DNA of 64,000 nt from Hydractinia symbiolongicarpus. Taxonomy: Eukaryota > Cnidaria > Hydrozoa > Anthoathecata > Hydractiniidae. Position 1 is the stretch's first letter; each line of letters begins with the position of its first letter. The notes under the pieces were generated by a model. It did not search any database, was not told the DNA's origin, and was given only the letters and a program-made list of their open reading frames with translations. Shown here piece by piece: positions 35,974 to 47,400 of this stretch. Location: assembly GCF_029227915.1 (NCBI RefSeq), contig NC_079887.1, positions 9,982,001 to 10,046,000 of the forward strand, given 5' to 3'. The position numbers and the translations under genes are program-made.

Positions 35974-38900
35974 ATGATAGAAGACACAGAAATTATAGAA
36001 ATGGTTCAACCAATTCAACAAATAACAGCAAATACTGCTGGGGAGAAATTAATTCGAAAAACCGGTGGGAATTTCCAACCTGAACAAGAACGCACAAAAA
36101 GTAGAACTGTAGCAGGAGGTACGTAGCTACAAGTTTTGAATACTGGTATAAACTGCATTCACCAATAGAAAAGTTTTAGTAAGGGGCCTTTGAAAAAAAT
36201 TTTCGGCCCCGTTAGCGGGACAAACAAATTTTTGAAATTTCTCAATCCTTAGCGGATTTTTTTTCCAAGCTTCAGACCCCCTCCCCCACTTTAGCGGCAA
36301 TATCCCGCTACCGGGGCCGAAAAATTTTTCAAAGTCCCCTACGACATAATGAATGCATGAGAGGGTGCCAACTCATCAAAAATGGCAAAAAGGTTACCCA
36401 AACAGCCCACATCAATGTTAAAAATAAAAAACGTTCGTCTGCAGAGGCCTGCAAAATTTTGCTGACCCACAATGAAGATCAGGTTGGCAAAGCCATTTAG
36501 AGGCACTTCTGGGGTCAGCACAATATATTATCCTTTACTCTGGGGATTTATATTAAAAATTAACATCAACTAATATCTTTTGCAGATCTGTTATTCTTCC
36601 TATTCTTTAAGTACTTGGACTTTGTTTCCGCTGAGCAGCAAAGTAGAAATTTTCTGTACTGTTGAAATATACAGACTATTTTTAAAGCCTTTTGCTATTA
36701 GAGAGGCAACAACAAACATTCTGGAGCAACCTGACAAAGTAAAATATTTTTGGACAACCTTTAAAACAAGGTCGGTTCTGCCAATGGTAAAAATAGTTTT
36801 CTTGGCATGTCAATCTTGGAACACATAGGTTGACATAAAAAAGCTGTCCTTGTATCAACGTAGCTTGGCTTTCAGGCCATTAATGCCGAACGCTGACGTT
36901 AGAAGAACAAAGTTAATATCAATCTTCTTTTTCTGTCAAAAAAAGAATTGCATTGGCTAAACATGTCATCCCAGAGACGAGATTAACATTTTATTAAAGC
37001 ATGATATAAAGTACTGTATCCCAAAAGTTCCCAAAGAACAAATAGTAGATAAACTGGTGGTATCATGAACAAACTTTGTTGATAAAGTTTGCTAGGGTAG
37101 AGGTCAAAGGCATTTGATACAATTTGATTGATAGATAAATTAATAAAGTCACACAATTCTGTTACACATCAAAGTTTACCATATTTGTGGCAGAGTCATA
37201 AAAAATTGAAAGCACTGCTTTGCATTTGGAAATAATTCGGGCAAGTTCTTAAGTCATTGGATGAAAAACATGAATTTTATTTAAAAAGTTGCCAGAGCGA
37301 ATAGGCAGTTTTTAGCAAGCTGGCACCCTCATCATAATGTTTTGATTTTGCATCAAGAGCATATAATAACAGACTGCCATGATTATATATAATAAGTGAA
37401 AAAAATGACACTAAAATTGGTAAAGTCTGCTCTTAAAAACGGAGAAGATAGTATCTGACAACAAAAAAATTCAATATATTTTCAATTTCATGTTTCTAAA
37501 GTTAGCGTAAATAGCCAATTTAGCCTATGTGGTCCTTCTTTTCTTGTCTGTCGTCAAGACTTGTGCTGTAGCTTAGTAGCTATACATTTTGCACTTTGTG
37601 CACAAGACCAGAGTTTAATTCCCCTTAGCAGTGGTTTAATATGGGCTAGTAAATGTTGCAATGGCCCTGGTTAATCCCAGCCAAGAGGGGAATGAGACAT
37701 TATCAAGAACTGCACAAGGATCAGTGAAAAACAATTTATGGTGGCATGTTAAATCTTCAAAGGTTATAATATCAATAATAATAATAATAGTAATAATAAT
37801 AATAAATATTTAAAGTGGCTAGCCCAGAAAATCACAATTCAGTGCCTTCAGTAACTAGACGTGATTTTCTTTGCTAGTGACTATACTATTATTATTATTA
37901 TTTACTATTTTAATGTATTTTGCATAAATGTGAAACTCAAAATTAAGGAAACTTATGCAATGGGAACTTTACTGTGAATTCTCTAACATTATCTGTTTAT
38001 TTATTGTCAGGTTCCCCAAAGGGGTACAACAGAAAATCTGAAAGAAACAAGCAATTCCATGTGAGCAGAAAAGAACAGCAGGTTTCAAAAAGCAGCAAAA
38101 AAGCTGGTCTTCTTAAAATACCTAAGGGCAAGAACCAGGTATATATATGTTTAGTTGATTTTTCTATCTTAATTTTTAACATTTCTTGCTTTTTAAGATC
38201 ATTAATCCAGGAAACTTTTCTCTTAACATAAATTTTTTCCCATAATGACATTCGTTTGCTCGATGCCTTTATTTGATGAATTTATTTGCAGTGATCCAAT
38301 ATCTCAAGATCTGCAATATTCTGGAAAAGCGTGTATATATAAGCCATATACATGTTTACTCACAACATCTAATTGCAAACCAACATGCAGATCCCAAGTT
38401 ATGGGATCGTCAGCTAAAAATTAAGAGGTCTGTGATGAGCAAACAAGTGTCATTTTGACAAAAAAGATTGTTAATTAATTCCCCTCTATAATATCTATGC
38501 ATTCATTAAGTTTGAATGCACATGCCTTAGGTCTAAAATTAGTGATGATAGAAAATGTCAAAATTTGATATTATTTAAATATGACATAATTTATTCAGCT
38601 TAATTAAATAAATTCTTTAATATAGAAAATCTTGAGAACGAAAAGATCTTTTTAAAAAATTTCAAGTTAAGTAGAAGTCCCACATTATTTTATACCTCAA
38701 GTTCCCTTTAAGTTGTCTTTTTTTTCATGCAACAATTTCTAAAAATAAGTAAGCATTATTATCTCATTAGTTTGGTTGACAAGCTAAATATACTATTCTA
38801 TTTTTTATATGTTTGTTTCAAGGCCATTTTTATTTCTATTTTATTTTTTTGATGTATGTTCATCATAGAATCAACAGCTCTATAATGAATCCCTGCAAAG

Positions 38901-41900
38901 CTTGTTGAACTTCCACTATTCATCTCCAAACACAACACACCACTATGGTTATGGAGGAGTAAAGAGAAAAAGAACTTCTACTTTCAATAAAGAGGCCTTC
39001 CTTCAAGCAAAGTAAGGCATATATTTTCTAATTTCACTATTTACATAATAGCCACTAAATGTTTTTTCTTTGGCTTCTTATTTTTTATTGTTTTTGGCTT
39101 TAAAACTATATTTTTCCAGTATTGTTTATTAGTGCCTTTTCTTTCTAGTTGTCATTTTGTTGTTCAAGACGATGCAAGCGATTATGCAGTGCATTCGACC
39201 AATCCAGATGTTCTTGTTGATTGGAACAACATCAAATTGGTTGTAAGTACTTCATTACTAACTTTGATGAGACTATTTTGTGTGTTAAATAGACTACATT
39301 AAAAAATATTATATTAAATATTATAATTTTAGTACTTATCAACTCATGATGCACCTACTTGCCCAATATGTTTATATCCCCCAGTGTGTGGAAAAATAAC
39401 ACGATGTGGACATGTGTTTTGCTGGAGTTGTATTATTCATTACCTGCATTTGGTTAGTTTATTTCTATTGGTCCTTTTTTTGTCTAGATATTTCTAGACC
39501 AGAAAGGATAAATATCCCATGCCAAAATATTTTTTAACTTTTCAACAATTTTGCTGTGGACGTGAAAGCTTGTTGTTCGTGCGTGGAAAATTGTGAATTC
39601 AAAAAACTTTAGCAGTTTTTACTTATTGATTAATTTTGCATAGTATGTTATTTAGCATGTAACAAAATACATTCAATTTAGGGTGAAAAAAACCACAGAA
39701 AATGTCCTATATGTAACGAAACTGTGCATGAAGAAGATCTGAAAAGGTATGTGCTATTTTGGTGTTTAAAACCTCTTTTGGTAAAGTACTAACTATTTGA
39801 ATCAGTAAGTTAGTAAGACTCTTTTTAAAAAGCATTTTTTTAAAAATTAGAATCAGAATCCTTGGTTTTTTAAGTAAAAAGCATCCTTGTGAAACACAAA
39901 ATTACGTTTTATAGAACAAAGCATTGTTTGCTTTATTTACCTAGTGTAAGGTCGTGTGTGCAGAAGAAATTTGCAAGATTGGACACAATAACAATGACAC
40001 TGATGAAACGTTCAAAGGTAAATTTCATGGAGTACTTTTGGTTATTTCAAGTAGAAGAAATGTTTTGGATTTCTAAAACTCTTATGAGCTGTATAGGTTA
40101 CATATATTAAGTATCAGTAATTATTTTCTTTAAGGATTCGTTGTTTGCGTTACCAGCCGGTGAATGGAAACCATCAAAAATTCAGTTTCCTCTATGGAAA
40201 GGTATAAACGATCTCAAAGTAGTTTCAGTCTGCTTTATCCCTAACTGTTGCGAATAAATTTAGTTTGTTTACTTCTCATCAAGCAAGCAAGTCCCATATA
40301 TTACTCTTGTGATTTAGATTCTTCCTTCCATTTTGGTTACAAGTTAGCAATAGCCTCTCCACAGACAGTGTTGGAGAATATTTTACTAAGAGAGCAAGTG
40401 GAACTGGAGGTTCAACTTAGTGAAGCTAACCTTGAACAGGTATTTTAAACTAATGATTTAACAAATTGTAGGCTGTGTTGTGTGGAATGTCCTGACAATG
40501 TCAAGAAGCAAATGTTTTGTTGTACACCAGAAGTAAGGACATTTCTTTAAACAACCTTAATTTAAACTCCCGTCTTTTAAATATCTCCTTCAAATAAATG
40601 CCATTCTTTGAACACCTCCCTCTTAAATACCCCAATTTTAGTAAACGCCCCTCCTGAAAGAGGGTTTTGTTAGAATCCATATTTTTTTTTTATAAAAACT
40701 AATTCATCTAACTTTAACATTAAGGATTAATATTGACATAAGTTTTTATAGTGACTTTTAACATAAAACAAAAATGATGCAATTTCATGTGTACTATTTT
40801 TCTAGTTCAACAGTCATAATATGCGCCATAGGCTCAAACATCTCGCTTAAAGTGGCATTCTTTAAATATAGCTTCAGCCATTTAATCAAAGCATTGGTGT
40901 ATTTAAAGTCACCTTTTTAGGTTCATCTTTACAAGGAATGCGTTTCTCTTGTTTTCTGAAGTTACAGACCTTTGAAATGCGTGATTTCCAAAACAGTTAA
41001 ATTTTTAAAAACAGTATTCATTAGAATTCTTAATTGTGATACACAACAGTTCAGCATTTTTGTAAAATAATGCCTTGTTTTTTCACTTTGTGTTTGGTTA
41101 TAGTTTTATTTAAATCTGCCCAAGCAATTTTCTAAGGTTGTTTTTGATTTGTAACTACATGGCATTTTAATTTAACAAATAATTTATTTTTGTTTTAGTC
41201 AGGAGAGGAGTGTTTTATTCACTATGCCCTGGAAGAAATCAAGGTGAGTTAGTCCACGTATAAAATACAAATTTACAATTATTGTAAAAAATTTAAAAAT
41301 TTAAACATAATTTATTTCTTAGAAGAAGATTGCCAACACTTTGAAAGATTCAGAAGATTTGGATGTTTCTGAGAAAATAGAAGGAGTTAGTATTTATGGC
41401 AATGATAGAAGTGTGGCTGACATGTTGGCTACAGTTAATGTAAGTATGAAATGAAAATTCTCTAAATGTGCGACTATAAGATCAACCATTTTATATTTTA
41501 TAAGATCAGGATTTACATGTAGACTTCTACATTTGACATAGTTAACCTTTAATTTCCCAACTTCTCTTTTAGATAAAAAAAATAATTCTCCTTTATTACT
41601 GACAGAAATTTCATTAGTTACAACAAAATATTTTTAAAAAGGCAATGTGTCTCCATAATTCTACTATATTTTAAGAGCGATCACGTTATGTAAGTTCGAG
41701 TATTTTTATTAATTTTTAGTTAAGTGTGGAGCAAGCATTTTCCGACGACGAATCAATCGCTACTACATCTTCGTTGTCTTCGCCGACAGTAGCTTCTGTT
41801 CTACCAACTTCCAAACTCGTGCGCGATGAAAAGTCAGAAGTTACTGTTCACTCGGAATATGCGAACACAACCCAATATGGTAGAAGTCGTTCGTCAAATT

Positions 41901-43258
41901 CATCAGACTCGTCTGCAGGTGATAATGAACATGTTTTGGAGGAGAGTATGAAGGATGTGGATTCGTGTTATTTTTACCAAGGTATGTTTTGGGGTTGCAA
42001 TTATTATTTTTTTTTTATTATGCTAAAACATCATTTGTCATCAATTTTTTTTTGCTATATTTTGTTTATTATAGCGAATGATGGACAGAACATCTTCATC
42101 CATCCGCTAAATTATCGATGTTTAATCGAAGAATACGGATCAATGGGAAGTGGTCCACACGAAATAACTGGCCAGATTATTGACTTTGAATGCTTTACCA
42201 TGACAAAGGTACTGAGACTGTGTTGCCGTATTATAGTACTCTAAACTGTCTTTATTTTTGTATTCTTTGGTGGCGTTTTTTTATCTAGGACCTACGAAAG
42301 CGTTTTCGTTATCTTCGCCACCTGCCTGTAGCATGTGAGTTTATCGTGTGTGAGCTTATTTTGAGACCTCCTGTTTTGTCCAAACATACCATCCATAATT
42401 TCATGCCTGAGTTTAAGAAAAGAAAAGAAGTCAGACTTAGAAAACTGGAAGAACAGCGAAAATTTGACCGAAGAGCAAATGCTGTAAGAAGCAGACAGGA
42501 GGGTTACCATGTTCCCTCTTATTACGATGAACCAGCAGTGAATCTCAACTTAGCGGATACCAACGACTTTCCGTGTAGTATGTCTCCTGACAATGGTGAA
42601 AAACAAATGGCGCAATTCGCTCCCGAAAATCACCAGCCAGTTGGACCTTCATTTGCGCAAATGCTAAAAGCGGAAGGATCACTTCCCCCCGTAAAGATAA
42701 AATCAAACTGGGGACAGAGGAAAGGTATTTTTATTTGTGTACTAGACAAGAGAGATTTATAATAATCAATAACTTATTACCGCAGCACACGCCCTAAGAT
42801 TTTTGTTAAATTTTAACAATGGACGTCATTCAGTATGGGCGTTATATACAAAACCTCAATTACGTAGAAGGCGTGGTCTGCACCCCCACCACCCCCTCCC
42901 CTTTGTTTCAAAAGTAGGTGTCTTTTTAATTTAGTTCACCCCCCTTGCGAACAGGGAACTACAACGTGGAAAATGTTCATATTTTTTCTTAAAAGTATTA
43001 TATTCGTAGAGTTACAAGCTAAAATTATTTTTAGAGCCTATATCCATGGCAACAATTCCATCTTTCGAAAGAATTGAAGGAGAGAGTGATGAAGATGTTG
43101 TCGCACCATCATTTAAAGAAATGTTCAGTGCAGATATGTTGACAACACCTACTGAAGTTTCTTGTAAAAGCCGAAACAATAAATCGAAGAAAGCAAGTGG
43201 AAAAAGTAAAAACAAGGGCACACTTTTATTTGCCACGGGAAGTCAGAGAAAATATTAA
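35974..43258 (+). CDS. RNF10: RING finger protein 10 (E3 ubiquitin ligase)
   Basis: RING-type E3 ligase; the vertebrate protein ubiquitylates 40S ribosomal proteins during translational stress. Coding exons: 35974-36118, 38011-38138, 38869-39011, 39149-39242, 39333-39452, 39682-39746, 39945-40017, 40135-40201, 40318-40439, 41199-41243, 41323-41439, 41720-41981, 42075-42208, 42289-42724, 43035-43258. They join in phase to 724 aa (human 811). GYNRKSERN matches the basic N-terminus. LLNFHY and [15 protein letters not shown] match the conserved pre-RING block. The C3HC4 RING (about residues 178-222) has [17 protein letters not shown] and CPIC. Later landmarks are YFYQ...[36 protein letters not shown] and the lysine-rich tail ending near [11 protein letters not shown]. 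Exon 1 was placed from the first ATG after an in-frame stop and from phase; it is the least certain exon. Exon K is a Ser-rich linker. AATAAA near 43541. Confidence 0.92.
36183..36339. mobile_element. MITE with about 37-bp inverted ends in RNF10 intron 1
   Basis: Left arm 36183-36220 (GGGGCCTTTGAAAAAAATTT, then CGGCCCCGTTAGCGGGA) and right arm 36303-36339 are inverted copies with only a few mismatches. About 80 bp lies between the arms. The target duplication is not clear. No ORF. Confidence 0.7.
37563..37907 (+). repeat. tRNA-derived SINE with (TAA)n tail and an adjoining foldback
   Basis: The head (37563-37630) has an A-box-like TAGCTTAGTAGC and a B-box-like AGAGTTTAATTCCCC. The body runs to a (TAA)n tract at 37773-37805. 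Next, the left arm including this tract and GCTAGCCCAGAAAATCAC (to about 37834) pairs imperfectly with 37861-37904 (GTGATTTTCTTTGCTAG, then ATTATTATTATT). The structure sits in the 3' part of RNF10 intron 1, about 100 bp before exon 2. Confidence 0.55.
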
Positions 43259-44400
43259 GTTTAAAAATTTGTGTTTCTGGCTTGTGTTATTAGACAATTT
43301 ATAATTAAAATGGTGAACTGTAATAATTGTTATGTTAAAAAAGCATTTAGTTGTATTGTAGTTCTTTAAAAAGATACTAATCTCTAAAAACTGTCTTGAC
43401 TAAACTTAAATTAAAAAAGATTTCCCGGCTAAACTTGTATAACAGATTCTGCTGTAAATTTCACTTAATTTTACGGCCAAGTATCCTCCAGAAGCTCTCT
43501 TTAATTTTAACAGCTTTTTTAACACCGGGATGTCTGACGTGCAAATAAAGATTTGCGTCTGCAGGATAGCAGATGTCATTTAAATGAACTTTTTAAATTT
43601 TTTTTCCTCCTGAGGATAATTAAATATTGTCACAATATCACCCATTTCTCTTAATGAAATAATTGCGCCCAGGCCTAAAATGTGACGGAGATTTTTTTGG
43701 ACAGCGATTTTAAAGCACCTGGTCATAAAGCGGAACTTAGCCAATCCAGTATAATAGATTTATAGGAGATAGGATTTCTATCCTCCTAAGCTCGACCTAA
43801 GCACCATCGTAAAGGTGCTTATCAAAAAGTCCAGCGCATGTGAGAAGCAAATAGTCCTGGCGATGAGGTTGTTATCCTCTGTTCTTTGGTGGGTAAAAAA
43901 GGCAATAATATTTTGGTCGGTAAGCAAAAATTTAGTCTTTTTTGTTATCGAAAAGGTGATATAGCGTCATGCTTTCCACAACGAAGTATAACACGAAAGA
44001 CGATAAAATATAAACCGAAGAATAAATCATAAGCCTGCAAGTGTGGACAAAGTCAAAAAAAAATTATAAGAAAGAGGAATGCGTCAGCTGTATCATGCAG
44101 TTTAAACTGATCGTTTATTTCCGGCTTATGTTGTAAAATAAAAAGATATTAGCTTTCCCGTATGAAAAGCGTACGGTGTTATTTTTGTGCGCACCCAGGT
44201 GGTTAAAAAATCAGTTGCTTCTTTTTCTTTTGCCGATATATTTGATAGGTTATGCAAGTGCGCATGCGTTAAACTTTCACAATCAAAACAAAGATGTCGG
44301 CATGAATCGCCACATTGACAGTCTTGGAAGTTGGGAAATCAAATTGTTTGTTGGTACTAGTTGCAAATTATGAAATAATAACAACCAAAGAGTTACAAAA
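43259..44400. other. Spacer between RNF10 and the carboxypeptidase D gene
   Basis: Contains the RNF10 3' UTR and, at about 43761-43821, two adjacent hairpins (GGAGATAGGA-TTTC-TATCCTCC and AAGCACC-loop-GGTGCTT). No coding signal is credible here; a 65-codon ORF at 44176 has no protein features. The carboxypeptidase promoter must lie in the last few hundred bases. Confidence 0.4.
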
Positions 44401-47400
44401 ATGTTTTGTGTTAAACCCAAAGTAAACACTGGTTCCTTATTTCTATGGCTGGTTATTATTTTTTCACAAGCGGGTTTTTTATTCGGAACCGAGGTATCGG
44501 CAGCAAATACATCTTTTCTAACAGTAAATTTAGATAAAAAGCACTATCCGAAATACGATGAGCTTACAAGAATCTTAAAGTATTATCATAATAAATATCC
44601 TGCAATAGCTAGATTAAGTTCAATAGGGAAGTCTGTGCAAGGCCGAGAATTATGGTATATGCAGATCACTGATAAACCCGATGTTATAGAAGATGGGGAA
44701 CCCATGTTTAAATATGTCGGAAATATGCATGGCAACGAAGTTATCAGTAGACAAGTTTTGATATATCTTATACAATATTTATGTGATAATTACAATACCA
44801 ATCCAAGAGTTAAGAAGTTAGTTGACACAACAAACATTTTTATTCTGCCGTCATTGAATCCAGACGGCTTTGAAGCTGCTGAGGAAGGGGAATGTGATGG
44901 ATACAGCAAAAACAAGTATTCAGGTCGAAATAATGCAAATAACAAAGATCTAAACAGAAACTTTCCTGATCAGTTTAAGAATTGGAATACGTTTAAATTA
45001 AAGGATGCAGAACCAGAAACACGAGCAATGATGAGATGGATATATAGGAATCCTTTTGTTCTTTCTGCAAATTTGCACGGTGGTTCAGTTGTAGCAAGCT
45101 ATCCATATGATAGCAATGCAAAAATGGTTGATAGGATATATAGTAAGGCACCAGATGATAATTTCTTTCAACATTTAGCTCGAACTTATGCACAAAATCA
45201 CCCTATTATGAAAACAGGGGAACCAAAATGTCCATCTGAGCCAGACGAAAAGTTTAAAGATGGAATTACCAATGGGGCAGAATGGTACAATGTGCCAGGA
45301 GGAATGCAAGATTTCAATTATTTAATAAGTAATTGTTTTGAAATAACGCTTGAGTTGTCCTGCTGTAAATACCCATATGCTTCTGAATTGCAAAAGGAAT
45401 GGGATAACAATAGGGAGTCTTTGCTGAAATATATTGAACAGGTTCACCGAGGTATAAAAGGAAGGATAAGTGATCAAGATGGTGCAGCAGTTAGTAAAGC
45501 TGTCATATCTGTAAGTAATGTAAATCATGCTGTGAAATCTACTAAGACTGGTGACTATTGGAGGCTTCTTCTTCCTGGTGTGTACAATATAACAGTTTCT
45601 GCACCCAACCATGACCCTATCAAAAAGACAGGTGTGGTTGTTCACAACTTACTACCTACTGAGATAAACTTTGTACTAAAAAGATCAATTCGAGCAACAA
45701 CATTGCGTCCTATTAGAGATACCACACCACACATTTCTTCAGAGCTTGTTGCTGAAACATCCACTCAGGAACATTTCTCAGGAAGTGTGCCTACAACTGT
45801 TGCTGACAAATCTACAGGGGTTTGGAGTCCTTCCGTAATTGATGGTTCCACTCATTTGCCAGGTAATTTAATTCCCTTAACCACAGAAAAAATTAGACAA
45901 CTTTATGCAACATTAAAGGAACCTAATCAAATTAAACACCATAATTATGAAGCTTTAACAACATTTCTTGTAAACCTTAAAAAACAATATCATAACATAT
46001 TAAACTTGTATAGTATTGGGAAGAGTGTAGAAAGGCGAGAACTGTGGGTAGCTGAGCTTTCTAATAGCCCTGGAGTACACCAACCTGGAAAACCAGAATT
46101 TAAGTATGTTGGAAATATTCATGGTAATGAGGTTGTAGGAAGAGAATGCTTACTGCTGCTTCTACAGTTTTTGTGTGAGAACTACAAGAGTTCACTGGAA
46201 ATACAAAGCATTGTGAACAATTCCCGTATTCATATTATGCCTTCTTTAAATCCAGATGGTTATGAAAGGGCACATGAAGGGGACAGACAGGAACTTACTG
46301 GTAGGAATAATGTAAATAATGTTGACTTAAATCGAAACTACCCTGACCAGTTTGACAAACCTGGAACCTCATATAATTTTCAACCAGAAACCAAATCAAT
46401 GATGGCTTGGATAAAACATAGCTCATTTGTTTTGTCAGTTAATCTACATGGTGGTGCACTGGTAGCAAACTATCCTTACGATGACTCACCAACAGGAGAG
46501 GATAAATATTCAAAATCACCAGATGATGCATTGTTTCGTCATCTGTCATCCATTTATGCTGATGCCCATCCCATGATGCATTATGGAAATGGTTGTCCAG
46601 AATATCCTGATGAAACCTTTCAACGTGGAATAACAAATGGGGCTCAGTGGTATAGTGTCAAGGGTGGCATGCAAGATTACAATTATTTACATTCAAATGA
46701 TTATGAAATAACAGTTGAAATGGGATGTTTTAAATTTCCACCTGAAAACCGAATGCAAAGCTATTGGGATGGCCACAAAGTTCCCTTGTTACGTTTAGCC
46801 ATTGAGATATTTAAAGGTTTAAAGGGCTTTGTAAAAACTACGTCAAACATCCCAATATCCAATGCAAGTGTAATTGTTCATGGAATAAATCATAATGTTT
46901 ACTCTTTAAAGGATGGTGATTATTTCAGGTTATTGCTGCCTGGATCATATGATATAACTGTATCTGCCCATGGTTTTAAAGATGAAAGCAAGCATGTTGT
47001 AGTTGATAATGGCTTGGCTAAAAAAATAAATTTTACTTTAAAAGGAATAAAGGAAGTTATTTACACTAATGTTCAAAATACTGTTAAACCAGCTGTAATA
47101 GAAAGCATAAGTCCACTGGTGGCACTTAAAGGAAAAATTTTAAGTTATAACAATAATTTAAACAACGATAATCTTCACCTAAATTTATCATCATCAACAA
47201 TAAAAGGTGATTACCTAAATTTAATCATTAAATTAATTAAAATTTAATTTATTTTTCAGCAATTAATAATCATTTGTGTAGAATAATTATAAAGTCTATT
47301 TATTTCACTGTTAATGGCACTATAGTATGTCTATTGTTTGATTAGCTATGCGTGATCTTACTTTTTACTTATCCTTTTTTTCTTCGCAGCATCTAGTGCA

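Noticed and set aside
35835-36083. 82-codon ORF upstream of RNF10 starting MLKMSQFIEDYENFF
   Set aside because: Its 3' half overlaps RNF10 exon 1 in another frame; the overlapping frame joins in phase to the conserved RNF10 exon 2, so this ORF is a shadow with no supporting feature.
36580-36828. ORF preceded by a good acceptor in RNF10 intron 1
   Set aside because: Joining it to exon 1 in phase gives a stop after about 25 codons, and RNF10 exon 1 joins directly to 38011 with family-like sequence.
44176-44373. 65-codon ORF just before carboxypeptidase D
   Set aside because: No protein features, and it ends before the clear signal-peptide start at 44401.
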